This document shows positions 43,439 through 52,390 of a stretch of 64,000 nucleotides of DNA, piece by piece. Position numbers and translations under genes: made by a program. The notes beneath the pieces are model-generated. The model was given only the letters and a program-made list of their open reading frames with translations. It had not been told where the DNA came from and searched no databases. The DNA is from Saccharospirillum impatiens DSM 12546 (lineage in GTDB: Bacteria; Pseudomonadota; Gammaproteobacteria; Pseudomonadales; Natronospirillaceae). The stretch lies in contig NZ_AUIH01000009.1 in assembly GCF_000423605.1 (NCBI RefSeq), positions 62,001 through 126,000 on the forward strand, read 5' to 3'. Each line of letters starts with the position of its first letter. Position 1 is the stretch's first letter.

Positions 43439-43869
43439 AACGGAGTACAGACCCCAACGGCAACGTCCGCATCATCAGCATCGTCAAACCAACACTTTCT
43501 GCCAGTATGAGTGAGCGTCATCCTACCGGTGCCTACCATAAGACCCTGGGGCGTTGCCAACAAAGTGAAAGTGCTGGCAGTCTGATCCTCTATTGTCATC
43601 GCATAGAAGTTTGCATTGCCCTCCACTGGGCAAGAAGCAGGAAATACTCCAGCAGCACCTAATGCTGCACCAACATAACTCCCCTGCCCCGCGCCGGTCT
43701 TGTACCTCTCGATTGCGTTCGCAGCTGCCGTCATACTTGACTGGCAATCGGCACGCCTGGACCTCTCGAGCTGCCCCTGATAAGAAGGGATAGCAATAGC
43801 AGCTATAATTCCTACAATTGCAACGACTATCATCAGCTCAACAAGCGTAAAGCCATTAGTTTTACTCAT
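43435..43869 (-). CDS. pilE: Minor type IV pilin PilE
   Basis: 144 residues. Prepilin signal [26 protein letters not shown] is the clearest in the window (given by its FTLVE start). The globular part carries CQSS, SCPVEG, CWFDD and a C-terminal CTPF, consistent with the PilE/minor pilin D-region disulfide. Last gene of the fimT-pilV-pilW-pilX-pilY1-pilE operon; 64 bases after pilY1, with CCGGCC/GGCCGG hairpin in the gap. GGAG lies 9 bases before the start. Confidence 0.9.
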   Translation of the reverse strand: MSKTNGFTLVELMIVVAIVGIIAAIAIPSYQGQLERSRRADCQSSMTAAANAIERYKTGAGQGSYVGAALGAAGVFPASCPVEGNANFYAMTIEDQTASTFTLLATPQGLMVGTGRMTLTHTGRKCWFDDADDADVAVGVCTPF

Positions 43870-43933
43870 TCAATCAAGCTCCGCTGGATGCTTGGTTTAT
43901 CACCCGGCCCTACTACAGGCCGGTTGACAACAA

Positions 43934-46900
43934 TTATCGGGCAATCAATTCTTGCCAGCCCATTCTGCCGGCAAAGACCTGCCCTCCCTCTTCGATGTTG
44001 ATGGTTGTAATATCACCAGTCGACGTATTGCCGTAGCCTGTCCCCCCAACTGCAACGAAGTCAACCAGATAATCCGGAGAATAAATACCACCAACACCTG
44101 CATCATCAGAATCTACTACTCCATCACCATTGGCATCAAACACCGCATAGGTTGGTGCTCCTCCCGTCTTAAGATCAACAGCCATAATCCATGAGGTTCC
44201 TCCATAATTGCACACGTCAGAATCAGGCACCACAGAAGAGAAAATTGCATAGTAACTTCCTGGGGATTCACGGGCTTCGCGTATATCGATATAATCCAAA
44301 ACACGCTCACCCTCAATGGGCAGGTCAAAACGGAAACCCGTTCTTCCTCCAGTCCAAGGTGACTGAGTAGCTGCTATATCGCGCACAGGAAAACCTTCTG
44401 GATTAGTAGTGCTGGTCACGTTTGACTGTGACAAATTCCCCCTATCGAGAGCACTATTATTAACCGAATCGTCATCCCAAACAACGTAAAAGCTCTGAAC
44501 TTCAGTACTGTCTAAATCTGAATTATCTACCATGCTGCCCGTTCCGAATATTACCATTCGGTTCGGAGCATTACCTGCTTTATCGTCTACAGATGTATGC
44601 TTAATAACCCGGGGACGCGTTATGATCGGCTGTGGTTCGTCTGCCTCATTTTTTGCTTCAAATAGTGGCACGGGATCACCACTTCTATACGCAAAGTCCC
44701 AATTAGATTCATCAGTATCGCTGAGCTCAAGTTTCCACATATAACCTCCAGCATCAGAGGCATAAACTGCATCAATTACTCTATCGGTTCCATAATCAAT
44801 GGCTGTAATACCGTTGATGGCACCGGGCACCTCCGTCTTAAACTTAAGGAAAGTGTTGCCTTCTATCCAGCCGTCTTCGAGTACTTTTTCAATAAATACC
44901 ACATATACAGCTCCCTCTCCGTAAATGCTGTTAAAACCATTACCATAAATCATCGCCCATTCTCCATTAGCCATCATGCCAATAGTTGGGCGTTCAAAAA
45001 TATAACCAAGATAGGGGTCCATCTCATCGCTATACTCAAATAGCACTCTGTCACTAACATTGGCATCGTTAAACTGCGAAGGGTCAGTTATATCTAGCGC
45101 ATAAAATCCCTTGGCACCGGTTCTAAAACCTCCGGAAAGTATCGTCATCCAATCAGCTGTTCCACCATCGTGCCCTACAAACACATCACTAAAAGCAGGT
45201 TCTGCATCCACGTAAAAGCGATGTGTATAATCAGGGTCGGTCAAATAATGTAGCCCTTTGCCAACTTCATCCGAATACATGCTTGAAGGAACATAAGCAA
45301 ACCGCTCTTGCCCGCCGGTGGCATCGCTCGAAGCGTCAAATCCGTGCAACATGCCATCATTTGCACCAACATAGATCATGGGAGTGCGATCTTTCACGGT
45401 TTCCCTGAACTCGCTATGTGAGTCCAAGCTAGCGCCAAATCTATCGTCTTGGTCATAGTCAGGCCAGCTGACCGTAGCACCAGCCACATAAGCTGGCGTT
45501 GAACTTACAATATCGCCCAGTACTGACGATCTCCTACGAAACTCAGTACCTTCACGACTTCTGTCACCTTTCAGAAAATCCAACCTCTGCTCGCCCAGGG
45601 AATCAGAATTTCCGTCTGGATCTGTATTTAGATCAGACTGTTGATCAACACTGAGATTTGCCCAATCAAAAACAACACTCTCTTCGGAGACTGGATTGTA
45701 AGTCACTATAAAGCGATCATTCCAATTCTGATTATCCAGCTCCTCCTGAGCATTCCAAACCGTACCCCCATCTGGCTGGCCAGTAGCTGGGTCAAGCAAA
45801 GTTGCAATTAAATTTCCCGTCCAATTAGTGGTATTAAATACTGTATTGAACACTATGCTATCTGCATTCAGCGTCGCACTATTAAAGGATAAACCAGAGG
45901 CAGAGCCCTCGGCTGCCAATATCTGACGCAGTGCTGCCTGCAACTCCAATTGCAACAAGTCTGGTGAATTAGCGTTATATACTTCACCACGACCGTTAAC
46001 GGCGGTGTGGTAAAGGTCATCAATAATTGCCCCTTGGCCATCACTTGGATTTGGCCAAGTCGGGTATACTGTGAAAGCATCCTTAACTTTCTCATAGGTT
46101 CCTGTTATTGACCCATTGTTAAATGACTGTCCAAATACATCCCTTCCCTCCAAACCAAGCGAAACGGTATAGGTATTCATATGTAAATCACTATTGCAAT
46201 CCAGCCAAGGGTCAGCAGTACCGTCTGTGCAGGCTTCTGGAACGGGCACCCGACCACCAAGCAGGATCTCACCATCTGCACCTGTATCGCCATCACGAAG
46301 CTTACGGTCGTAATAGTACTGAGCAATATCTGCTAACGTATTGGAATAGGTATCTGAATATGGCGCGCCTTTGCTACCATCAATATTTCCGGTATTGCCA
46401 CTGTAATTCGTATAGCCATCAGTGAACATCAGTGTGTAGTTTTTCTGGCAAGCGTATTGAATGATCTCGGAACCGGAACTGTCTAACTGGCTCCCTGCGT
46501 GCCGCAGTGCATCACTGTTAGGCGTACCACCATTGGCAACATAATAGTAATTCTCAGAGAGAAACTCAGTTACATCATTTGGGACGTCTAGATCGAACAT
46601 CTCGACATTACGGCGATTATTAATCCAAAAAAGACCCGTACGAACACCACTTATTCCTTGCAATGCATACCCCAATGCACCTCGAGCCACCTGGTGACGC
46701 TTACGATGATACGTAAACCAGTTCGCAAAATTCTGCAACTCTTCCTGATAATCACGCCCACTGGGATATTCTGTTAAGGTAGATCGAATTTCTACTCGCT
46801 CCAAACAACTTCCATCAGGAGCAAATGCATCTACACCTGTAAAATAGCCTGCATGGTCATGGAATTCATCATATACATCATCTACTGGGCCATTGGCAAA

Positions 46901-47665
46901 ATCAGAACACTGATAATCACCACTATTTGTCCCATCATCATACTTATAAGCAGATGTATCATCTGCCACATAATAGGTTGCAGCCCAATAATCCAGACGA
47001 GAACTGCTATTTCCGCTACATAGAGTACCGTCTGCTTCGCACCACATGTCATCCCGGAAATTAAATGATGTCCTATTACCTGTTCCGAAACGGTCGCCTA
47101 AAGTTAAAGCTGTTAAATCAAGGTATCTTGTAGTCAATCCGCTTCCAATTGCCGAAGGGTCAAGCCATGCCTGCTCAGGGTCAATTTCTGGCCAGACAAA
47201 GCCGCCATATGATGGCCAGGGACGATAGTCCACATTCGGGTTATAGTACCCTTTATTCCAGTCGGAACTGCGCATGAACCCGTAACCATCAAATGGGGGT
47301 ACATTATTCCCTGGGTATTGCGAGCCTCCATTGTATCGACTGGTTTCTGATGTACGAGTAGCGTTTGCGTCACCCACAGGGAACAAGTGTGAATAGGCTC
47401 CGTTTAAGCCACCATTGGCAACGGGCATTCCATTATCAACAAAACTGTCGTCAACAGACCAATAGCCCAAACCTTCAGCTGCCCCGACTAAGGACAACTC
47501 AAAATCCATTGAACCTGAATCATCGATAGACATCAAAATATTTGGTTTTGCCCGGATCCCATAGTTCACGGGATAGTCTTCCAAGACTATTTCCTTACTC
47601 AAGCCTTGCGTTGCCAGACTGAGTGCACATACTGACAACAGTATTTGAGTTGCTAAGCGGTTCAT
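43934..47665 (-). CDS. pilY1: Pilus tip adhesin PilY1
   Basis: 1243 residues with a signal peptide ending near GLSKE. An N-terminal vWA-like domain shows MSIDDSGSMD (about 45). The C-terminal PilY1 beta-propeller (about 680-1200) contains YVGANDGMLHGFDA and a calcium-loop-like DANGDGVVDSDD near the end. PilY1 sits at the pilus tip with the minor pilins and acts in adhesion, surface sensing and extension control. Twelve bases after pilX, with AGGAG upstream of its start. Base composition looks lower in GC than in the flanking housekeeping genes. Confidence 0.93.
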   Translation of the reverse strand: MNRLATQILLSVCALSLATQGLSKEIVLEDYPVNYGIRAKPNILMSIDDSGSMDFELSLVGAAEGLGYWSVDDSFVDNGMPVANGGLNGAYSHLFPVGDANATRTSETSRYNGGSQYPGNNVPPFDGYGFMRSSDWNKGYYNPNVDYRPWPSYGGFVWPEIDPEQAWLDPSAIGSGLTTRYLDLTALTLGDRFGTGNRTSFNFRDDMWCEADGTLCSGNSSSRLDYWAATYYVADDTSAYKYDDGTNSGDYQCSDFANGPVDDVYDEFHDHAGYFTGVDAFAPDGSCLERVEIRSTLTEYPSGRDYQEELQNFANWFTYHRKRHQVARGALGYALQGISGVRTGLFWINNRRNVEMFDLDVPNDVTEFLSENYYYVANGGTPNSDALRHAGSQLDSSGSEIIQYACQKNYTLMFTDGYTNYSGNTGNIDGSKGAPYSDTYSNTLADIAQYYYDRKLRDGDTGADGEILLGGRVPVPEACTDGTADPWLDCNSDLHMNTYTVSLGLEGRDVFGQSFNNGSITGTYEKVKDAFTVYPTWPNPSDGQGAIIDDLYHTAVNGRGEVYNANSPDLLQLELQAALRQILAAEGSASGLSFNSATLNADSIVFNTVFNTTNWTGNLIATLLDPATGQPDGGTVWNAQEELDNQNWNDRFIVTYNPVSEESVVFDWANLSVDQQSDLNTDPDGNSDSLGEQRLDFLKGDRSREGTEFRRRSSVLGDIVSSTPAYVAGATVSWPDYDQDDRFGASLDSHSEFRETVKDRTPMIYVGANDGMLHGFDASSDATGGQERFAYVPSSMYSDEVGKGLHYLTDPDYTHRFYVDAEPAFSDVFVGHDGGTADWMTILSGGFRTGAKGFYALDITDPSQFNDANVSDRVLFEYSDEMDPYLGYIFERPTIGMMANGEWAMIYGNGFNSIYGEGAVYVVFIEKVLEDGWIEGNTFLKFKTEVPGAINGITAIDYGTDRVIDAVYASDAGGYMWKLELSDTDESNWDFAYRSGDPVPLFEAKNEADEPQPIITRPRVIKHTSVDDKAGNAPNRMVIFGTGSMVDNSDLDSTEVQSFYVVWDDDSVNNSALDRGNLSQSNVTSTTNPEGFPVRDIAATQSPWTGGRTGFRFDLPIEGERVLDYIDIREARESPGSYYAIFSSVVPDSDVCNYGGTSWIMAVDLKTGGAPTYAVFDANGDGVVDSDDAGVGGIYSPDYLVDFVAVGGTGYGNTSTGDITTINIEEGGQVFAGRMGWQELIAR

Positions 47666-47677
47666 GACCGAATACTC

Positions 47678-48211
47678 CTATTGGAAGGTACGTGCAACAT
47701 AGGTCTCTACAACACGCTCGGAAACACCATCGTTCCCCAGCCCTCGTGACACAATTCTATAGCCAAGATTTTGACCAATGGTATTCAAAGCCCCACCGGT
47801 CACAATTTCACCCGTTTCCAGTTGTTCTGCCATCGGCCCAATGAACTCAACAAAATACCGAGTATCATACTCGATGCCATCGAGCTCAACGGCATCCCCT
47901 TCCCTGACGCTATTAGACTCCCAATTGACGTTCCAAGGGGCTGGCGCCTGATTAACGTCGTAGACACCGTTACCTGATGCGAAAAAGGCCCCAGGATTGG
48001 GTAAGCCCATGATGAATGCTTCGCCATCACGCAATCCATTTTCCGCTATTTCAAGCGCAATATTCCCTTGCCTCACCGCCGAAGTCATTTGCTCCTGAAG
48101 AGTGACATTCTGAACCGTGGTGACCGCAACGAGCGTCAGAACCACCAGAAATATCAAGGCAGTAATCAAGGCTGCACCGGCTTGTTTCGTTTTCGCTGCT
48201 ACAGTCATCAC
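47678..48211 (-). CDS. pilX: Minor pilin PilX
   Basis: 177 residues. An N-terminal class III-like signal followed by GAALITALIFLVVLTLVAVTTVQN, then EIAENGLRDGEAF, as in PilX. It lacks the usual Glu at +5, as known for PilX relatives. Overlaps pilW by 4 bp and precedes pilY1. Part of the tip-priming complex with PilV, PilW and FimT. Confidence 0.85.
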   Translation of the reverse strand: MMTVAAKTKQAGAALITALIFLVVLTLVAVTTVQNVTLQEQMTSAVRQGNIALEIAENGLRDGEAFIMGLPNPGAFFASGNGVYDVNQAPAPWNVNWESNSVREGDAVELDGIEYDTRYFVEFIGPMAEQLETGEIVTGGALNTIGQNLGYRIVSRGLGNDGVSERVVETYVARTFQ

Positions 48212-49248
48212 GGCAGACGGCTCCTAATAGTTGCAATAGCAGTAAATTCACGGCGCAATCTGCCTAGGTCTACGCCAGCATCCAGCGCAGCATCGCCATT
48301 CCAGGAATACTCAATACCGGCATCCACTACATTCACCTGAGAAGAGGCAATCACCAGGCGTACCTCAACACTTAACACCTGTTGAAAGTCGAGTGCCGCA
48401 TCGGCCAAAATGGTCGCAGCGTTTACAAACTGATTGGCAACGCCATCTCCGCTACTGTCTAGTCCGAAGATCAACTGCATGTCCTCAACGCCACCTGACA
48501 GAACGCTTATGGTACCCGTCTCATCCTTGACCATTAGACGAGAATCGTCGCCATCCTGATTGATAAAGTAGCTACGATACACAGGGAACAGTATCTGTGA
48601 TCCCGCAGGATATTGTTTGCTTAAGCTACCAGAGGTGTTTCCGGGCACGGGTCCGGCGCCTGAGTTGTGTACTATGTTAAAGCCTGGCGTACCTCCGCCA
48701 GCCGCGTTGAAATTGCTCACTTGGAACACATCCGCTGACTCACAGTCGCTGACGGCGAGTATATCGCCCTGTGCAAAACCCAAATTCTGATTAACAAACA
48801 ACACGGCAGCCGCAGACGGCATTGCCTGAGCGATAGAGACACCTTGTGAAGTCATAGACCGTATTTCCAAAATATCTGTGCCTTCTCTGACCCCAACCCC
48901 ATCAATGTCGACTCCGGCTCCAACATCATCACTGGCCTCAATACCGACCTGACCGGCAAGCCCAAAACCATGAAGGTCGGCGTCGTATACCGCCGGATCA
49001 CTGTCATCAACGGTACTGCTTACTCTGGATACATCACCGGCACAGCCCCAATAGTCTGCGTTTCGAATATCTCTCGACATCAGATCCAGTGTTAGTCGCC
49101 CGGTGTCCTGAACCTGAACAAGCGCCTGTGTGAGCCTCGCTGACTGCTGGTTTGAGGTAAATACCTGATAGATGCCAATCGCCAGGAGCAGGCTCAGTGA
49201 CATGGCGATCATCAGTTCTACGATGGAAAGGCCGCGTTGTTTATACAT
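48208..49248 (-). CDS. pilW: Minor pilin PilW
   Basis: 346 residues from the ATG at 49248 (GGA eight bases before); a longer in-frame start at 49314 would lie inside pilV. Prepilin signal RG|LSIVELMIAMSLSLLLA, then a long globular domain with the PilW pattern DIRNADYWGC near the N-terminal third. Four bases separate the start from the pilV stop. Confidence 0.88.
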   Translation of the reverse strand: MYKQRGLSIVELMIAMSLSLLLAIGIYQVFTSNQQSARLTQALVQVQDTGRLTLDLMSRDIRNADYWGCAGDVSRVSSTVDDSDPAVYDADLHGFGLAGQVGIEASDDVGAGVDIDGVGVREGTDILEIRSMTSQGVSIAQAMPSAAAVLFVNQNLGFAQGDILAVSDCESADVFQVSNFNAAGGGTPGFNIVHNSGAGPVPGNTSGSLSKQYPAGSQILFPVYRSYFINQDGDDSRLMVKDETGTISVLSGGVEDMQLIFGLDSSGDGVANQFVNAATILADAALDFQQVLSVEVRLVIASSQVNVVDAGIEYSWNGDAALDAGVDLGRLRREFTAIATIRSRLP

Positions 49249-49252
49249 ATTA

Positions 49253-49744
49253 TTAATCCGCCATCCGTGCACTGTAGGTAAAGGACTGTTCTTCTTCACC
49301 ATCCTGATTGCCAAATGCTAAACCTACATCCACCCAACTGATTTCCACCTCAGCGACATTGCCAACACGGGTTATTACGGCACTGGCGTTGTTCAAATCG
49401 CTCAATCTTGAATACCAGTCGAGCAGATCCGACTCAGCTCGTTCAGCTGGCGTGCAGACTTGTTCGCAGGCATCACCCAAAGCCGGGTTATCAACGTCAA
49501 AGTCACCCACGTAATCATCATTCTCGAAGGCGATGGGGTTTGCTCTCATCCTCTCGGTGATCTCAACAGACAAGCTCGTAACCGTATTGTGGTCCAGAGC
49601 GACCGTCGCGGTTCGGAGCCCGAGGGCCTGAACACCAGCGACGCCAAGCAATCCGACGGACAAGATGACCACGGTTACCAGCACTTCAATCATGGAAAAT
49701 CCTGCCTGGCGGCTGGCGGGCGGTTTAATCTGTGTTAAGGACAT
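49253..49744 (-). CDS. pilV: Minor pilin PilV
   Basis: 163 residues. Prepilin signal AG|FSMIEVLVTVVILSVGLLGVAG with the PilV hallmark GLLGVAGVQALGLRTA. A CEQVC pair lies in the middle. Overlaps fimT by 10 bp and feeds directly into pilW. Confidence 0.9.
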   Translation of the reverse strand: MSLTQIKPPASRQAGFSMIEVLVTVVILSVGLLGVAGVQALGLRTATVALDHNTVTSLSVEITERMRANPIAFENDDYVGDFDVDNPALGDACEQVCTPAERAESDLLDWYSRLSDLNNASAVITRVGNVAEVEISWVDVGLAFGNQDGEEEQSFTYSARMAD

Positions 49745-50241
49745 ACTGGCGCTCCATCCAACCGGGATTGGCCAGATCCGCGGATCTGCAGTAACAAACC
49801 TTCATTACGATCATCACAAATGTGGATGCTGGCATTAACCGTCGATCGTCCGTCCGGTAAGAAAGTGACTGTATTTATCGCAACGTTTGCCGCGTTCAAC
49901 GGTTTGAAGGAGACAGAATCGTTAGGTAACAGGTAGGTTCTGACGCGTCTGTCGCCGGCATCTTCGGCACCGTTCCGATTCTCATCAACAAACAGGACCA
50001 AATCACCTTCGTCATCCGCAACAACCGGATTTTGGTTGATGGCAACCACAACACGCCGGTTGTTGCGGATGGCTTCACCGCGCGCTAACTGAAAAATACC
50101 CAGAGCCTCATTACCAGTTGTCGTCAGCCGATTGTTTTGAATCAACGTCTGAAAGCTGGGCAGTGCTATCCCCGCCACTACCGCTATGATGCCGACTGTA
50201 ATCATCAGCTCGATCAGTGTAAAACCCCGTTCACTGCGCAT
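49735..50241 (-). CDS. fimT: Minor pseudopilin FimT/GspH, first gene of the operon
   Basis: 168 residues from the ATG at 50241; a TTG four codons earlier could also serve. Prepilin signal RG|FTLIELMITVGIIAVVAGIALPSF, then a GspH/FimT globular part. FimT has been linked to DNA binding during natural transformation in related bacteria, and a basic C-terminal patch would be expected; here the end (RGSGQSRLDGAPVCP) carries two Arg residues. First gene of the leftward minor pilin operon. Confidence 0.87.
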   Translation of the reverse strand: MRSERGFTLIELMITVGIIAVVAGIALPSFQTLIQNNRLTTTGNEALGIFQLARGEAIRNNRRVVVAINQNPVVADDEGDLVLFVDENRNGAEDAGDRRVRTYLLPNDSVSFKPLNAANVAINTVTFLPDGRSTVNASIHICDDRNEGLLLQIRGSGQSRLDGAPVCP

Positions 50242-50466
50242 AAAATGATCCAAATTTAGTTAAAGGCCATAATAATGTTCTAAATTGAGTAGGAACAGCA
50301 TACCTGACAAGTGGTCGTGGCGGGCCGATAAGCGGCATAGAAATGAGGGACTTTGCTAACGAGTTCAAATTTTTGGTGCGTAAAGGGGGTATCTTGACCG
50401 GCTTGCGAGTTGGCAAGCCAAATAGTGGGATTAAAGGGGGAGCATCGTAAGCGACTGAAAATCAGT

Positions 50467-51414
50467 TCATGAAAGGTCTTTAACCCGCAGCTCTTTGGGA
50501 ATAGAAAACGTAATGTTCTCAGGAATACCGTCCAGTTCCACCGGAGTGGTCGCGCCCAATGCTTTCAATCCATCCAGCACCTGGCTGACAAGAATGTCGG
50601 GTGCCGAAGCGCCGGCGGTAACACCAATGACCGTGGTTTCATCAAACCAGGTCGAGTCCAGTTGGGAGGTGTCGTCCAGCAAATAGGCTTTGCAGCCCAT
50701 GCGTTCCGCCAGTTCGCGGAGCCGGTTGCTGTTTGAGGAATTGGGCGACCCCACGACCAGCACCACATCGCAATCCTGCGCCAGGGTTTTCACTGCATCC
50801 TGACGATTTTGGGTGGCATAACAGATATCGTCTTTGCGCGGGCCCTGGATCTGGGGGAAACGCGCGCGCAACGCATCTATAATGCGGGCGGTGTCGTCCA
50901 TCGATAAGGTGGTCTGGGTGACGTAGGCCAGCTGTGTTTCATCGTGCACCTGCATCCTGGCGACGTCGCTTTCGTCTTCGACCAGGTAGATGGCACCGCC
51001 ATTGCTGGCGTCGTACTGCCCCATAGTGCCTTCGACTTCCGGATGGCCTTTGTGACCGATCAGGATGCACTCCATGCCATCGGTACTGTAGCGGGACACC
51101 TCCAGATGCACCTTGGTCACCAGCGGGCAGGTCGCGTCAAAGACTTTCAGGCCGCGTTTGTCGGCTTCCTGACGCACCGCCTGAGATACGCCATGGGCAG
51201 AGAAAATCACCAGTTGATTGTCTGGTACTTCGTGAAGCTCATCGACAAAGACAGCGCCCCGATTCCGTAAATCATCCACCACAAACTTGTTATGCACCAC
51301 TTCGTGGCGAACATACAAAGGTGAGCCGTACAGCTCCAAAGCCCGGTTCACGATGTCTATGGCTCGATCCACGCCAGCGCAGAAGCCGCGGGGGTTGGCC
51401 AGTCTAATGTCCAT
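50467..51414 (-). CDS. ispH: HMBPP reductase IspH
   Basis: 315 residues. The three iron-sulfur cysteines are visible: Cys12 (GFCAGV), a second in ATCPLV (near 96) and a third in [10 protein letters not shown] (near 197). HEVVHN and SAHGVS are substrate-site segments. Last step of the MEP isoprenoid pathway. Overlaps the upstream fkpB gene by 11 bp, as in the E. coli lspA-fkpB-ispH block. Confidence 0.95.
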   Translation of the reverse strand: MDIRLANPRGFCAGVDRAIDIVNRALELYGSPLYVRHEVVHNKFVVDDLRNRGAVFVDELHEVPDNQLVIFSAHGVSQAVRQEADKRGLKVFDATCPLVTKVHLEVSRYSTDGMECILIGHKGHPEVEGTMGQYDASNGGAIYLVEDESDVARMQVHDETQLAYVTQTTLSMDDTARIIDALRARFPQIQGPRKDDICYATQNRQDAVKTLAQDCDVVLVVGSPNSSNSNRLRELAERMGCKAYLLDDTSQLDSTWFDETTVIGVTAGASAPDILVSQVLDGLKALGATTPVELDGIPENITFSIPKELRVKDLS

Positions 51415-51847
51415 CGGACGCCCCTTTTACCTCGATAATCTCCACTTCAAAGTCCAGAACCTTGCCAGCCAGCGGGTGGTTGAAGTCCACTTCAACGAAT
51501 TCGTCGTCGAGTGTTGCTACGACGCCGGGCAGTTCGTTCTTGCCCGCATCTTCAAACGACATCACCATACCCACTTCCAGAGGTTCGGACTGGGCAAAAC
51601 GGTCCCGTTTGAACTGCTGAATGTTTTGCGGATTGTGCTGGCCAAAGGCATCTTCCGGTGGCACCTGAACCTTGCGCCGATCGCCGGCACTAAGGCCCAT
51701 CAAATGCCGTTCAAACCCTTCAGGCAGGTTTCCATCACCCATGGTCAGCGTCGGCGGGCGACGATCGAAAGTGCTGTCGACCTGCTCACCGCTGTCCAGA
51801 TGCAACGAAAAATGCAAGGTGACCGTCGAGTTTTCCTGAATCTGCAT
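51404..51847 (-). CDS. fkpB: FKBP-type prolyl isomerase, FkpB/SlpA-like
   Basis: 147 residues. FKBP start [30 protein letters not shown] and the inserted IF-type flap domain of SlpA/SlyD type in the middle, then [15 protein letters not shown]. It is a cytoplasmic foldase with chaperone activity. No His-rich metal tail as in SlyD. Lies 24 bases after lspA and overlaps ispH. Confidence 0.9.
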   Translation of the reverse strand: MQIQENSTVTLHFSLHLDSGEQVDSTFDRRPPTLTMGDGNLPEGFERHLMGLSAGDRRKVQVPPEDAFGQHNPQNIQQFKRDRFAQSEPLEVGMVMSFEDAGKNELPGVVATLDDEFVEVDFNHPLAGKVLDFEVEIIEVKGASDGH

Positions 51848-51871
51848 GGGTTACTACCTGTACTTAAAAAG

Positions 51872-52375
51872 TCATGAAGGTTTGGTGTTCGCATTGCGCC
51901 GGGGCTGAAGCCAGAGCGCATCGATGATCATCATGATCGCCCCGGCCGTAATGGCCGCGTCAGCGATGTTAAACGCCGGGAAATAACGACCCTGCCAGTG
52001 AAAATGCACGAAATCAACGACATAACCCAGGGTCAACCGGTCGTACAGATTACCCAGTGCCCCGCCCAGAATCAGTGGCAAGGTCACCGATAGCCAACGT
52101 TCGTGAGGCTTGAGCTGCAGCGTCCAAACCAACAATACGGTACTGACGGCAAGAGCGATTAACGTGAATACCCAACGCTGCCAGCCACCCGCCGAACTCA
52201 GAAAACTGAAAGCCGCGCCTCTGTTGTGTAGAAGCGTAAAATCAAGCACCGGTAATATCTCAAGCGGCCGCCCATATTGCAGCATCTGGGTTGCCAGGCT
52301 CTTGGTCCACAGATCAAGCGCGACCACCACAGCGGCGATCAACAACCAGGCCGATTGTTTCATCCTTGCGTTCAT
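51872..52375 (-). CDS. lspA: Lipoprotein signal peptidase
   Basis: 167 residues, four membrane spans. The two catalytic aspartates are in VVDFVHF and FNIADAAI; NRGAAFSFL and GALGNLYDRL are conserved. It cleaves diacylglyceryl prolipoproteins such as the lipoproteins coded in this window. Sixteen bases after ileS. Confidence 0.95.
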   Translation of the reverse strand: MNARMKQSAWLLIAAVVVALDLWTKSLATQMLQYGRPLEILPVLDFTLLHNRGAAFSFLSSAGGWQRWVFTLIALAVSTVLLVWTLQLKPHERWLSVTLPLILGGALGNLYDRLTLGYVVDFVHFHWQGRYFPAFNIADAAITAGAIMMIIDALWLQPRRNANTKPS

Positions 52376-52390
52376 GTTTATACCCGGCCC